A DNA stretch of 64,000 nt from Lachnospiraceae bacterium. Its GTDB lineage: Bacteria > Bacillota > Clostridia > Lachnospirales > Lachnospiraceae. Positions within the stretch are counted from its first letter, which is position 1. The number at the start of each line of letters is the position of its first letter. This document shows positions 9,168 through 17,776 of the stretch, piece by piece. Under the pieces are notes generated by a model. The model was not told the DNA's origin, made no database searches, and was given only the letters and a program-made list of their open reading frames with translations. A program made the translations under genes and the position numbers. Where the stretch lies: contig SVDN01000003.1 of the NCBI GenBank assembly GCA_015057825.1, positions 1 to 64,000 on the forward strand, in the 5' to 3' direction.

Positions 9168-10027
9168 TGCTTTTAAGTTTAAAAGATTTAAGCTATGTCT
9201 ATTCAAAGGGCACACCTTTGCAGACGGGGGCTTTAAAAAACATAAATTTGGATATAGAAGAAAACAGCTTTATAGGCTTAATAGGGCATACGGGTTCCGG
9301 AAAATCAACCCTGATTCAACATATGAACGGGCTTATTAAGGCAACAAGCGGAGATGTTATCTTTGAAGGAAGAAGCATATACGAGAAGGGCTACGATTTA
9401 AAAGAACTAAGATGTAATGTTGGACTTGTATTTCAGTATCCGGAACACCAGCTTTTTGAAGAGACGGTTTTTAAGGATGTTTCTTTCGGCCCGACAAATC
9501 AGGGCCTTTCGGAGGAAGAAATAAAGGCCAGAGTCGAAAATGCCTTAAGGATTGTGGGAATCGGTGAAGAGTATTGGAATATGTCGCCTTTTGAACTGTC
9601 CGGCGGAGAAAAAAGAAGGGTAGCGATTGCCGGTGTTATGGCAATGCAGCCAAAAGTTCTTATACTTGATGAACCGACTGCAGGTTTGGATCCCAAGACA
9701 AAAAACTCTATACTCAGTCAGATAAAGCAAATTCACGAAGAGGTAAAAATCACCGTAATTTTGGTTTCTCACAGCATGGAAGATGTGGCTGAATATGTTG
9801 ATAGAATCATTGTAATGAACGACGGAAGCGTTATGTATGACGATGAGCCGAAAAAAGTATTCTCTCATTACAAAGAGCTGGAAAAAATAGGGCTTGCAGC
9901 ACCTGCAATGACCTATATAATGAACAAATTAAAGGAAAACGGCTTTGAGGTATCCACGGATATAATAACCGTTGAAGAGGCAACAAAAGAAATATTAAAC
10001 TGCCTAAATAAGGAAAAACAATGTTAA
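9167..10027 (+). CDS. ecfA2: ECF transporter ATPase EcfA2
   Basis: 286-aa second ATPase of the ECF module. Walker A GHTGSGKST, Q-loop FQYPEHQLFEETV, signature LSGGEKRRVAIAG, Walker B VLILDEPTAGLDP and switch His (VSHSMED) are intact. The FQYPEHQLFE motif is the usual mark of EcfA2 as opposed to EcfA1. Its start overlaps the ecfA1 stop (TAATG) and its end overlaps ecfT by 7 nt. Confidence 0.95.
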   Translation: MLLSLKDLSYVYSKGTPLQTGALKNINLDIEENSFIGLIGHTGSGKSTLIQHMNGLIKATSGDVIFEGRSIYEKGYDLKELRCNVGLVFQYPEHQLFEETVFKDVSFGPTNQGLSEEEIKARVENALRIVGIGEEYWNMSPFELSGGEKRRVAIAGVMAMQPKVLILDEPTAGLDPKTKNSILSQIKQIHEEVKITVILVSHSMEDVAEYVDRIIVMNDGSVMYDDEPKKVFSHYKELEKIGLAAPAMTYIMNKLKENGFEVSTDIITVEEATKEILNCLNKEKQC

Positions 10028-10860
10028 GAGATATGACACTCGGACAATATTATCCGACCAAATCGAAAGTTCATAAAACAGATCCCAGAGTGAAATTGCT
10101 TGCAACACTACTTTTTGTTGTAGGATTGTTTTTGGTAAATTCATTTTTAAGTTATATCTTTTCCATTGCCATTATAGGAATAACCATAGGCATGTCAAAA
10201 GTGCCGTTTTCATACATGATAAAGGGAATGAAATTCATTCTTGTACTGCTGATAATAAGTGCCGTTTTCAACATTATATTTACAAACGGCGAGCATATGT
10301 ATTTTGAATACGGAATAATAAAAATATCGGCGGAAGGCCTTAAATGGGCGGTATTTATCGTTATAAGGCTTATGCTTATTGTTTTGGGCTGTTCCATCGT
10401 AACCTATACAACCACGCCAAATGACTTAACTGCCGGCTTGGAAAAAGGCCTTTCTTGGATGAGAAAAATAAAAGTACCGGTGCATGAAATAGCCATGATG
10501 ATGTCCATAGCGTTAAGGTTTATTCCCATACTTGTGGAAGAAGCGGACAAAATCATGAAGGCTCAGTCTGCAAGAGGAGCCGATTTTGACAGCGGAAATA
10601 TAATTGCAAAGGCTAAAAACATGATACCTGTAATTGTGCCTTTGTTTATATCGGCATTCAGAAGAGCATCGGAGCTTGCAACGGCCATGGAATCCAGATG
10701 CTACAGAGGCGGCGAGGGAAGAACAAAATTCAAACCCCTTGTATATAAACTTTCGGACAAACTATCATATGCCTTTTTGGCGCTGTATTTCGTTATAATA
10801 ATAGACCTTGATCTTATGGCAAGAAATATAGAAGCCTTAAACTTTATGATGGCTAAATAA
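10021..10860 (+). CDS. ecfT: ECF transporter transmembrane protein EcfT
   Basis: 279-aa membrane protein that couples the two ATPases to an exchangeable substrate-binding S subunit. It has about five to six hydrophobic segments, and the two coupling-helix motifs are visible as AQSARGADFD and AMESRCYRGGEGRT. No S component is encoded in the window, as expected for a shared (group II) module, so the substrates cannot be told from here. Confidence 0.94.
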   Translation: MLRDMTLGQYYPTKSKVHKTDPRVKLLATLLFVVGLFLVNSFLSYIFSIAIIGITIGMSKVPFSYMIKGMKFILVLLIISAVFNIIFTNGEHMYFEYGIIKISAEGLKWAVFIVIRLMLIVLGCSIVTYTTTPNDLTAGLEKGLSWMRKIKVPVHEIAMMMSIALRFIPILVEEADKIMKAQSARGADFDSGNIIAKAKNMIPVIVPLFISAFRRASELATAMESRCYRGGEGRTKFKPLVYKLSDKLSYAFLALYFVIIIDLDLMARNIEALNFMMAK

Positions 10861-10889
10861 CTGTTTAAAGGTTGATTTCGGGAATAAAA

Positions 10890-11654
10890 ATGAAAAGAAT
10901 AAGATTGATTGTTGCCTACGACGGCACAAATTACAGCGGCTGGCAAAAGCAGGACAATGCCCTTGCAATTGAGCAGCTTTTAAACGAAACATTAAGCAAA
11001 TTATTGAATGAAGAAATAGAAGTTATAGGCGCAAGCAGGACGGATGCGGGGGTACATGCATTGGCAAACGTGGCGGTGTTTGATACCAATTCAAAGATTC
11101 CGGCGGATAAGTTTTCTTATATGTTAAACCAATGGCTTCCAAAGGATGTAAGAATAAGAAAATCCGATGAAGTGGACCCGGATTGGCATCCAAGGGCCGT
11201 GGAAAGCGATAAAACATACGAATACAAAATCTTCAATGCTCGCCATGAAATCCCCCTTCTTATGAAAGATTCATATTTTGTATATTTGAAAATGGATATG
11301 GAAAAGATGAGGCAAGGGGCAAAATATCTGGAAGGAGAGCACGATTTTACAAGCTTTGCATCCAGAGGCGGTAGCGCAAAAAGCACTGTAAGAAGCATTA
11401 ATTCCATAGAAATAAAAGAAGAAGCAGTTGATGATTTAAATGAGCAAGAACGTTTAATAAGAATAAGAATAAACGGCAACGGCTTTTTATATAACATGGT
11501 AAGAATAATAGTCGGAACATTGGTACAGGTGGCAACGGGCCTTAGAAAACCCGAAGATATAGTGAAAATTCTGGAGGAAAAAGACAGAGATGCGGCAGGA
11601 CCGACGGCACCCGCCAAGGGATTGACATTAATAAAACTAAATTACCATGACTAA
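10890..11654 (+). CDS. truA: tRNA pseudouridine(38-40) synthase TruA
   Basis: 254-aa enzyme isomerising uridines 38-40 in the tRNA anticodon arm. The catalytic motif GASRTDAGVHA carries Asp52, and YDGTNYSGWQ near the N-terminus is typical. The frame extends to a TTG at 10872, but GGGA just before the ATG at 10890 makes that the better start. The end FTSFASRG… RIIVGTLVQVATG also fits. It follows ecfT by 29 nt. Confidence 0.95.
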   Translation: MKRIRLIVAYDGTNYSGWQKQDNALAIEQLLNETLSKLLNEEIEVIGASRTDAGVHALANVAVFDTNSKIPADKFSYMLNQWLPKDVRIRKSDEVDPDWHPRAVESDKTYEYKIFNARHEIPLLMKDSYFVYLKMDMEKMRQGAKYLEGEHDFTSFASRGGSAKSTVRSINSIEIKEEAVDDLNEQERLIRIRINGNGFLYNMVRIIVGTLVQVATGLRKPEDIVKILEEKDRDAAGPTAPAKGLTLIKLNYHD

Positions 11655-11667
11655 TTTATCAAAAAAC

Positions 11668-11696
11668 TTTACATTGGCTGATAATTGTAGTATATT
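11668..11696 (+). promoter_or_regulatory. Probable promoter of the pantothenate/CoA cassette
   Basis: TTTACA (11668-11673), 17-bp spacer, TATATT (11691-11696). The -10 hexamer overlaps the left arm of the hairpin at 11694-11737, so a transcript starting here (about 11703) would contain only part of that hairpin. Confidence 0.55.
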
Positions 11697-11745
11697 AAGC
11701 GCGGATGGTATTCGTAAGGAACCATACCGTGCTTAATATTTTTCT
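11694..11745 (+). terminator. Hairpin after truA, overlapping the next promoter
   Basis: Arms 11694-11709 and 11721-11737 pair over about 16 bp with one G-T pair and one bulge, and are followed by ATTTTTCTT. It reads as an intrinsic terminator for the truA transcript. Bases 11705-11712 can instead pair perfectly with 11747-11754, giving a mutually exclusive structure. Confidence 0.6.
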
Positions 11746-11816
11746 TAATACCATTTGCCAAAGTTACGCAAGCCTTGATGAAAACAGGGACTAAGCGCAA
11801 AAAAGAAGGTGGTAAG

Positions 11817-12749
11817 ATGGAAGCTAAGAATTTAAAAATTGCTTTTATAGGTGCCGGAAGAGTAGCTTTTTCCCTAGGCCGTTATTTTGCGGAAAACGGA
11901 CTGAATCTATTGGGATACTACAGCAGAAACAATAAAAATGCGGAAGAAGCGGCACGATTTACAAACAGCGAAAGCTTTTGCAGTATAAAAGAAATTGTTG
12001 AAGCCGGGGATGTTATATTCATAACAACATCCGACGGGGCAATCAAAGAAGTTGCCGATGAAATATTTGCTCTTGGAGACAAATATGACAAGAAACACGA
12101 AGGAATAAGTATTAAGAATAAAATATTTTGTCACTGCAGCGGCGCCATGTCGGGCGCGGTCTTTACGAATCTTGAGGAGGCCGGAGCATTCGGTTATTCC
12201 ATCCACCCAATGTTTGCATTTAACGATAAGCAAACATCATTTAAGGAACTTTCAAAAGCATATTTTACAATTGAAGGAAATAAAGAAAAACTTGATGTTA
12301 TAAAGGGAATGTTTGACATTCTCGGGAATAACTATCAGTTGATAGATGCAAAAAACAAGACTTTGTATCACGCTGCGGCGGTAATGGCAAGCAATTTGGT
12401 TATAGCTTTGTATTCGATGGCGGCGGATACCTTGAAAAAATGCGGTTTTGCAGAAGAAGACGCCATAAAAGCATTAATGCCTTTGTTTATAAACAATGCT
12501 CTGAATTTGGAGAAAACCTCGCCCCAAAAAGCTCTTACGGGCCCCATAGACAGGGCAGATTATAAAACCATTGAAAAGCACCTTGCAGAGCTTGATGGAG
12601 ATTACAAAGAAGTTTACATAAAACTCTCAAACAGACTTGTGGAAATAGCAAAGAATAAGAGACTGGAAGAGGGAAGCTTAACAAATGAAGCTTCGGAAAA
12701 CTATCAAAAAATAATCAATCTTTTAAATAAAGAGCCGACAGCGCAGTAA
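11817..12749 (+). CDS. Rossmann-like/DUF2520 protein, candidate ketopantoate reductase
   Basis: 310-aa protein. The N-terminal Rossmann fold has the dinucleotide-binding motif IGAGRVAFSLGRYF, then FITTSDGAI and HCSGAMSG, followed by GYSIHPMFAF and a helical C-terminal DUF2520 region with the AAAVMASNLVIALY helix. The fold resembles short-chain reductases of the ketopantoate reductase/6-phosphogluconate dehydrogenase group. It is first in a run with panB, panC, coaBC and coaX, and no panE is seen, so reduction of ketopantoate to pantoate is the natural guess. This is inference from context, not proof. The start at 11817 is chosen for GAAGGTGG upstream; the frame is open back to 11775. Confidence 0.75.
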   Translation: MEAKNLKIAFIGAGRVAFSLGRYFAENGLNLLGYYSRNNKNAEEAARFTNSESFCSIKEIVEAGDVIFITTSDGAIKEVADEIFALGDKYDKKHEGISIKNKIFCHCSGAMSGAVFTNLEEAGAFGYSIHPMFAFNDKQTSFKELSKAYFTIEGNKEKLDVIKGMFDILGNNYQLIDAKNKTLYHAAAVMASNLVIALYSMAADTLKKCGFAEEDAIKALMPLFINNALNLEKTSPQKALTGPIDRADYKTIEKHLAELDGDYKEVYIKLSNRLVEIAKNKRLEEGSLTNEASENYQKIINLLNKEPTAQ

Positions 12750-12776
12750 GTCGCGGGAGAAAAGAAAGGGAAGAAA

Positions 12777-13604
12777 ATGAAGAACACAGTATTAACTTTT
12801 GCTCAGGCAAAAAAAGAAGGAACAAAAATCAGCATGTTGACAGCTTACGATTATTCAACGGCAAAACTTATCAACGATGCGGGGGTAAACTCCATATTGG
12901 TAGGAGATTCCTTGGGAAACGTAATGCTTGGTTATGAAGACACAATATCGGTAACAATGGAAGACATGATTCATCATGCAAGAGCCGTATCAAGAGGCGC
13001 AAAAGACGCAATGGTGATAGTGGATATGCCGTTTATGTCATACCAAACATCAACATATGATGCTGTTGTAAATGCGGGACGCATTATGAAGGAAGGCCGC
13101 GCAAATGCCGTTAAATTGGAAGGCGGAAGAACAATAGCACCGACAATTAAAGCAATTGTGGATGCGGGAATTCCGGTATGCGCCCATATCGGTCTTACAC
13201 CGCAGTCAATTAATGCTTTTGGCGGACATAAAGTTCAGGGGAAATCAATCGAAGCAGCAAAGAAATTAATTGACGACGCACTTGCGGTACAGGAAGCGGG
13301 AGCATTTACGGTGGTAATCGAAGCCGTACCCGCAAAGCTTGCAAGTCTTATAACACAAAAGCTTGATATACCTACAATCGGAATCGGCGCAGGCTCCGGC
13401 TGTGACGGACAGGTTTTGGTTTACCAAGATATGGTAGGCATGTTCTCTGACTTTACACCTAAGTTTGTTAAGAAATTTGCAAATGTTGGAGAAACAATGA
13501 AAGCAGCATTTAAGCAGTATGATGAAGAGGTAAAAGCGGGAACATTCCCTGAAGAATGTCATACATATGCTATAGATGATGAAATAATAGAAAAATTATA
13601 TTAG
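12777..13604 (+). CDS. panB: 3-methyl-2-oxobutanoate hydroxymethyltransferase
   Basis: 275-aa enzyme transferring a hydroxymethyl group from 5,10-methylene-THF to ketoisovalerate to form ketopantoate. Typical segments: [55 protein letters not shown] and [17 protein letters not shown]. Magnesium-binding Asp and catalytic Glu regions are intact and the length is normal. It is second in the pan cassette, 27 nt after the DUF2520 gene. Confidence 0.97.
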   Translation: MKNTVLTFAQAKKEGTKISMLTAYDYSTAKLINDAGVNSILVGDSLGNVMLGYEDTISVTMEDMIHHARAVSRGAKDAMVIVDMPFMSYQTSTYDAVVNAGRIMKEGRANAVKLEGGRTIAPTIKAIVDAGIPVCAHIGLTPQSINAFGGHKVQGKSIEAAKKLIDDALAVQEAGAFTVVIEAVPAKLASLITQKLDIPTIGIGAGSGCDGQVLVYQDMVGMFSDFTPKFVKKFANVGETMKAAFKQYDEEVKAGTFPEECHTYAIDDEIIEKLY

Positions 13605-13624
13605 AAAAGAAAAAGGAAATAAAC

Positions 13625-14476
13625 ATGATTAAAGTAGTTCACACAATAAAAGAAGTAAGACAAGAAGTTGAAAATTGGAGAAAAGAAGGCAAGTCCGTGG
13701 GCTTTGTTCCTACAATGGGATACCTTCACGAAGGACATCAAAGCTTGATTGCAAATTCCGTAAAAGACAATGACAAAACCGTTGTCAGCGTTTTTGTAAA
13801 CCCAATGCAGTTCGGAGTGGGAGAGGATCTTGAAAGCTATCCGAGAGACCTTGAAAAGGATACAAAGCTTTGCGAAGAAACGGGAGCTGATTTAATCTTT
13901 AATCCGGAACCGGAAGAAATGTATGCAAAAGGCTTTTGCTCTTTCGTTGACATGAACGGACTTACAAAAGAACTTTGCGGAAAAAGCAGACCTATACATT
14001 TCAGAGGCGTTTGTACGGTTGTAAGCAAACTCTTCAATATTGTAAGACCGGACAAGGCATATTTCGGACAAAAGGATGCTCAACAGCTTGCGGTAATCAA
14101 AAGAATGGTAGCTGACTTAAATATAGCCGTTGAGGTAATAGGATGCCCGATTATCAGAGAAGAAGATGGCCTTGCAAAAAGCTCAAGAAATACATATTTA
14201 AGCGCGGAAGAAAGAAAAGCGGCGTTAATACTTTCAAAATCAATCTTTGCCGGCAAAAAAATGGTTGAAGAGGGAATGAGAGATTCAAAAGAGCTTATTA
14301 AGGCAATGACGGATATAATAAATACGGAAAAACTCGCAAAAATCGACTATGTAGACGTAGTGGATTTCGAAACAATCGAAAAATGCGATAAAATACAAGG
14401 CGAAACCTTGGTGGCAATAGCGGTTTACATCGGAAAAACAAGACTTATCGACAACTTTATCGTAGATGTTAAATAG
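13625..14476 (+). CDS. panC: Pantothenate synthetase
   Basis: 283-aa ATP-dependent ligase joining pantoate and beta-alanine. The nucleotidyl-transferase signature VPTMGYLHEGHQSLI (HxGH type) is at about residues 27-41. FVNPMQFG, FRGVCTVVSKLFNIV, YFGQKDAQQ and the KMSKS-like KSSRNTYLS follow. panD, which supplies beta-alanine, is not in the window. Confidence 0.97.
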   Translation: MIKVVHTIKEVRQEVENWRKEGKSVGFVPTMGYLHEGHQSLIANSVKDNDKTVVSVFVNPMQFGVGEDLESYPRDLEKDTKLCEETGADLIFNPEPEEMYAKGFCSFVDMNGLTKELCGKSRPIHFRGVCTVVSKLFNIVRPDKAYFGQKDAQQLAVIKRMVADLNIAVEVIGCPIIREEDGLAKSSRNTYLSAEERKAALILSKSIFAGKKMVEEGMRDSKELIKAMTDIINTEKLAKIDYVDVVDFETIEKCDKIQGETLVAIAVYIGKTRLIDNFIVDVK

Positions 14477-14526
14477 CAAAATTCAAAAGATTCTTTGAGG
14501 CAAGTTAAGCATAAAGAGGAAAAAAT

Positions 14527-15735
14527 ATGTTAAAAGGAAAAAAAGTAGTGCTTGGAATAAGCGGCTCCATAGCGGCTTATAAAATGGCAAATCTGGCAAG
14601 TATGTTAATCAAGCTTGGTGCGGATGTACATGTGATAATGACGAAAAACGCAACAAACTTTATTAATCCCATTACTTTCGAAACTCTGACAAATCACAAA
14701 TGTCTTGTGGATACATTTGACAGAAACTTCGAATTCCATGTTGCACATGTTTCTTTGGCGCAGTCGGCGGATGTGATTATGGTTGCGCCGGCATCGGCAA
14801 ATATAATCGGCAAGATGGCAAACGGAATAGCCGATGATATGTTAAGCACTACCGTTTTGGCGGCATCATGCAAAATAATAGTTGCACCGGCAATGAATAC
14901 AAATATGTATGAAAACAAGATAGTGCAAGACAATATCCAAAAGCTTAAGGATTATGGAATGGAAGTAATCGAGCCTGCATCGGGACGCTTGGCTTGCGCA
15001 GCCGTAGGCAAGGGAAAACTTCCGGATGAAGAAATATTGTTGGAATACATATCCAAGGAAATAGAGTGCGAAAAGGATCTTGCCGGCAAGCATATAGTTG
15101 TAACCGCGGGACCTACAAGAGAAAAACTCGATCCCGTCAGATATATTACAAATCTCTCCACGGGTAAAATGGGTTATGCCCTGGCAAAAGCGGCAATGCT
15201 AAGAGGAGCTTTTGTTACGCTTATATCCGGACCGGTTAGCATTAAAGCGCCGAGCTTTGTGGAACTTGTTGAAATCGAGTCCGCAAGGCAGATGTGCGAG
15301 GAAGTGCTAAAACGCTCAAAAGAAGCCGACATTATAATAAAAGCGGCAGCAGTTGCGGATTATACGCCAAAAACATTCAGCGACGATAAAATCAAAAAAA
15401 GCGATAATGACTTAAAAATAGAGCTTGAAAGAACAAGAGACATTTTAAAAACCATAGGCGAAACAAAAAACGATCATCAAGTGCTTTGCGGCTTTTCCAT
15501 GGAAACAAAAGATATGCTTGAAAATTCAAGGAAAAAGCTTGAAAAGAAAAATTGCGATATGATTGTTGCAAATAACCTAAAGGTTGAAGGCGCGGGCTTT
15601 GGAACGGACACCAATGTTATAACCATAATAACAAAGTCGGATGTTAAAGAATACGAGCTGATGTCGAAAGACGAAGCAAGTCACAAAGTATTGGATGAGG
15701 CATTAAAACTCTACAAAGCCAAAAACGGAGATTAA
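14527..15735 (+). CDS. coaBC: Bifunctional phosphopantothenoylcysteine synthetase/decarboxylase
   Basis: 402-aa fusion catalysing two steps of CoA synthesis. The N-terminal FMN-dependent decarboxylase (CoaC, about 1-185) has GISGSIAAYK, the active-site His in HVAHVSLAQ and the PAMNTNMYENKIV substrate clamp. The C-terminal synthetase (CoaB, about 187-400) has VTAGPTREKLDPVRYITN and LSTGKMGYALA. It is in the same run as panB and panC, 50 nt after panC and 2 nt before coaX. Confidence 0.96.
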   Translation: MLKGKKVVLGISGSIAAYKMANLASMLIKLGADVHVIMTKNATNFINPITFETLTNHKCLVDTFDRNFEFHVAHVSLAQSADVIMVAPASANIIGKMANGIADDMLSTTVLAASCKIIVAPAMNTNMYENKIVQDNIQKLKDYGMEVIEPASGRLACAAVGKGKLPDEEILLEYISKEIECEKDLAGKHIVVTAGPTREKLDPVRYITNLSTGKMGYALAKAAMLRGAFVTLISGPVSIKAPSFVELVEIESARQMCEEVLKRSKEADIIIKAAAVADYTPKTFSDDKIKKSDNDLKIELERTRDILKTIGETKNDHQVLCGFSMETKDMLENSRKKLEKKNCDMIVANNLKVEGAGFGTDTNVITIITKSDVKEYELMSKDEASHKVLDEALKLYKAKNGD

Positions 15736-15737
15736 TT

Positions 15738-16568
15738 ATGATTCTTGCAATAGATGTAGGAAATACCAATATAGTAGCGGGCCTTTTAAAGGAAGGCAGC
15801 GTAAGCTATGCAAAAAGGTATGAAACCGGAAAAAGCAAAGGTTACGAATATCACTATAAAGAGCTTAAAGGCTTTATAGAAGATATTAAGAGAGAAAGCA
15901 ACAAATCGGTGGATAAAGAGATTGAAGGAGCGATTATTTCAAGCGTTGTTCCTCCTTTAAATTCGATTTTGAAAAAAGCCGTAAAGGATGCAATAGGCTG
16001 TGAGCCGCTTTTTGTGTCACACGCGCTTGAGACCGGTTTACAAATCAAATATGACGATCCATCAAAGCTTGGTGCGGACCTTATATGCGTTGCGGCGGCA
16101 GCGGTGGTAAAATACGGTGCACCTGTGATAGTTATCGATATAGGTACGGCAACAACTTTCTCCGTGGTAAACAAAAACAAAGAGTATTTGGGCGGAGCCA
16201 TAGCACCGGGACCTTATACATCCCTTAAGGCATTGGGAAAACTTGCGTCACAGCTACCGGAAAACGGATTTGAATTTACAGACAAGATAATAGGAACAAA
16301 CACCCTGTCTTGTATGAGCATAGGAGCATTTACGGCACATGCGGCAATGATAGACGAAATGTGTTTCAGAATGTCAAAAGAACTTGGCGGGGAAAAAGTA
16401 AATCTTGTGGCAACGGGAGGACCGGCAGGCGAAATAACATCCATGTGCAGAAATGAGATTAAATACGACAGAGAATTGATGCTTACGGGCCTTTGGGAAA
16501 TATACAAAATGAATGCCGAAAAGGTTAGTAAAAGCACAAAAAGCAAGAAGCAGACAATAAAAAATTGA
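15738..16568 (+). CDS. coaX: Type III pantothenate kinase
   Basis: 276-aa acetate/sugar kinase-fold enzyme phosphorylating pantothenate. The phosphate motifs LAIDVGNTNIVAG at the N-terminus and VIDIGTATTFSVV in the middle (about residue 135) are clear. GGAIAPGPYTSLKALG and VATGGPAG complete the family pattern. The C-terminus has a Lys/Ser-rich tail beyond the usual end. The cassette therefore runs from ketoisovalerate almost to phosphopantetheine. Confidence 0.95.
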   Translation: MILAIDVGNTNIVAGLLKEGSVSYAKRYETGKSKGYEYHYKELKGFIEDIKRESNKSVDKEIEGAIISSVVPPLNSILKKAVKDAIGCEPLFVSHALETGLQIKYDDPSKLGADLICVAAAAVVKYGAPVIVIDIGTATTFSVVNKNKEYLGGAIAPGPYTSLKALGKLASQLPENGFEFTDKIIGTNTLSCMSIGAFTAHAAMIDEMCFRMSKELGGEKVNLVATGGPAGEITSMCRNEIKYDRELMLTGLWEIYKMNAEKVSKSTKSKKQTIKN

Positions 16569-16571
16569 CTA

Positions 16572-16600
16572 TTGACATAAAAGGATGCAAGTACTATAAT
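16572..16600 (+). promoter_or_regulatory. Consensus sigma-A promoter of rplM-rpsI
   Basis: TTGACA (16572-16577), exactly 17 bp, TATAAT (16595-16600): a perfect consensus match. It starts only 4 bp after the coaX stop, and there is no terminator between. Confidence 0.9.
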
Positions 16601-16604
16601 GTCT

Positions 16605-16755
16605 TAATGTGACGACTTATGCGTGGTAATACTCAATGCCATTAGCCCCGGTAAGAGTATTGGGCGTCGAATCGGTAAAAGAGAATAAGCGGTTATTTGA
16701 TTGAATCGGTCTTTTAAGTCGAAACTTATACGTTGTTTAATTGCAATATACATTT
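16605..16755 (+). promoter_or_regulatory. Structured 5' leader of rplM, L13-leader type
   Basis: About 165 nt separate the promoter from the rplM start. GACG (16611-16614) can pair with CGTC (16665-16668) enclosing AATACTC/GAGTATT (16628-16634 with 16655-16661). Bases 16613-16619 can alternatively pair with 16715-16721. An autoregulatory L13 leader upstream of rplM is known in Firmicutes; position and alternative pairing agree with it, but the consensus was not checked. Confidence 0.6.
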
Positions 16756-16771
16756 AATGGAGGAAAAACCA

Positions 16772-17200
16772 ATGAATACATATATGCCAAACACAGCAAA
16801 TGTTGACAGAAAATGGTATGTGGTTGATGCAGCAGGTTGCACACTCGGCCGTTTATCATCTGAAATTGCAAAAGTGTTAAGAGGTAAAAATAAACCGGTT
16901 TACACACCACATGCAGACATGGGTGATTATGTAATCGTAATCAATGCAGAAAAAGTTGCCGTAACAGGTAAGAAAATGGATCAGAAAATCTACTACCATC
17001 ATTCAGATTATGTAGGCGGAATGAAAGAAACAAAGCTTGCAGAAATGATGGAGAAAAAGCCTGAAAAGGTTATAGAACTTGCAGTTAAGGGAATGCTTCC
17101 AAAGGGACCTTTGGGAAGAGAAATGTTCAAGAAGCTTTTTGTATATGCAGGCAGCGATCACAAGCATGCAGCACAGAAGCCTGAAACATTGACATTCTAA
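16772..17200 (+). CDS. rplM: 50S ribosomal protein L13
   Basis: 142 aa, the standard length. Core motifs: [41 protein letters not shown] and [21 protein letters not shown]. The frame is open back to 16733, but GGAGG at 16759-16763 fixes the ATG at 16772. It forms a two-gene unit with rpsI and probably represses its own synthesis through the leader. Confidence 0.97.
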   Translation: MNTYMPNTANVDRKWYVVDAAGCTLGRLSSEIAKVLRGKNKPVYTPHADMGDYVIVINAEKVAVTGKKMDQKIYYHHSDYVGGMKETKLAEMMEKKPEKVIELAVKGMLPKGPLGREMFKKLFVYAGSDHKHAAQKPETLTF

Positions 17201-17224
17201 GACTGAAAGGAGGATATAATAACC

Positions 17225-17617
17225 ATGGCAAAAGAAAAATTTTACGGAACAGGTAGAAGAAAAAAGAGTATCGCCAGAGTTTACCTTGTACCCGGTAAAG
17301 GCGAAATTACAATAAACAAAAGAAATATCGATGAATATTTCGGACTTGAAACATTAAAAGTTATCGTACGTCAGCCATTAGTTGCTACAGAAACAACAGA
17401 CAAATATGACGTAATCGTAAACGTACACGGTGGTGGCTTTACAGGTCAGGCAGGCGCAATCCGTCACGGTATCTCAAGAGCACTTCTTCAGGTAGATGGC
17501 GAATTCCGTCCAACACTTAAAAAAGCAGGCTTCTTAACAAGAGACCCACGTATGAAAGAAAGAAAGAAATACGGTCTCAAAGCTGCAAGACGCGCACCAC
17601 AGTTCTCAAAAAGATAA
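17225..17617 (+). CDS. rpsI: 30S ribosomal protein S9
   Basis: 130-aa protein whose C-terminal tail reaches the P-site t[19 protein letters not shown] at the N-terminus, [19 protein letters not shown] in the middle and the terminal [17 protein letters not shown] are diagnostic. It lies 24 nt after rplM with AGGAGG ahead of the start. Confidence 0.98.
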   Translation: MAKEKFYGTGRRKKSIARVYLVPGKGEITINKRNIDEYFGLETLKVIVRQPLVATETTDKYDVIVNVHGGGFTGQAGAIRHGISRALLQVDGEFRPTLKKAGFLTRDPRMKERKKYGLKAARRAPQFSKR

Positions 17618-17620
17618 GTA

Positions 17621-17768
17621 TTATCTGCGGAATGTGGATATCAAAAAGGACAGAGCAAGTTTACTTGCATCTGTCCTTTTTTATGTCCATAATTCCATTG
17701 GAATGCAAGAAATGGTGAGCATAAACACTTGTGTTTATGCGAATTCATTTCTAGCATTCCGCAGATAA
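17621..17768. repeat. Nested inverted repeats in the rpsI downstream region
   Basis: An outer 14-bp perfect inverted repeat (TTATCTGCGGAATG at 17621-17634 with its complement at 17755-17768) encloses two hairpins: the terminator at 17643-17682 and a long imperfect hairpin at 17700-17760. The 3' arm of the latter (…GCATTCC) shares bases with the outer repeat, so the two pairings compete. Confidence 0.8.
17643..17682. terminator. Bidirectional terminator after rpsI
   Basis: AAAAAGGACAGA and TCTGTCCTTTTT arms with an inner CAAG/CTTG stem. The T run on the right ends the rplM-rpsI transcript, and the A run on the left serves the convergent minus-strand gene at 17777-18967. Confidence 0.9.
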
Positions 17769-17776
17769 CTCCTCTC

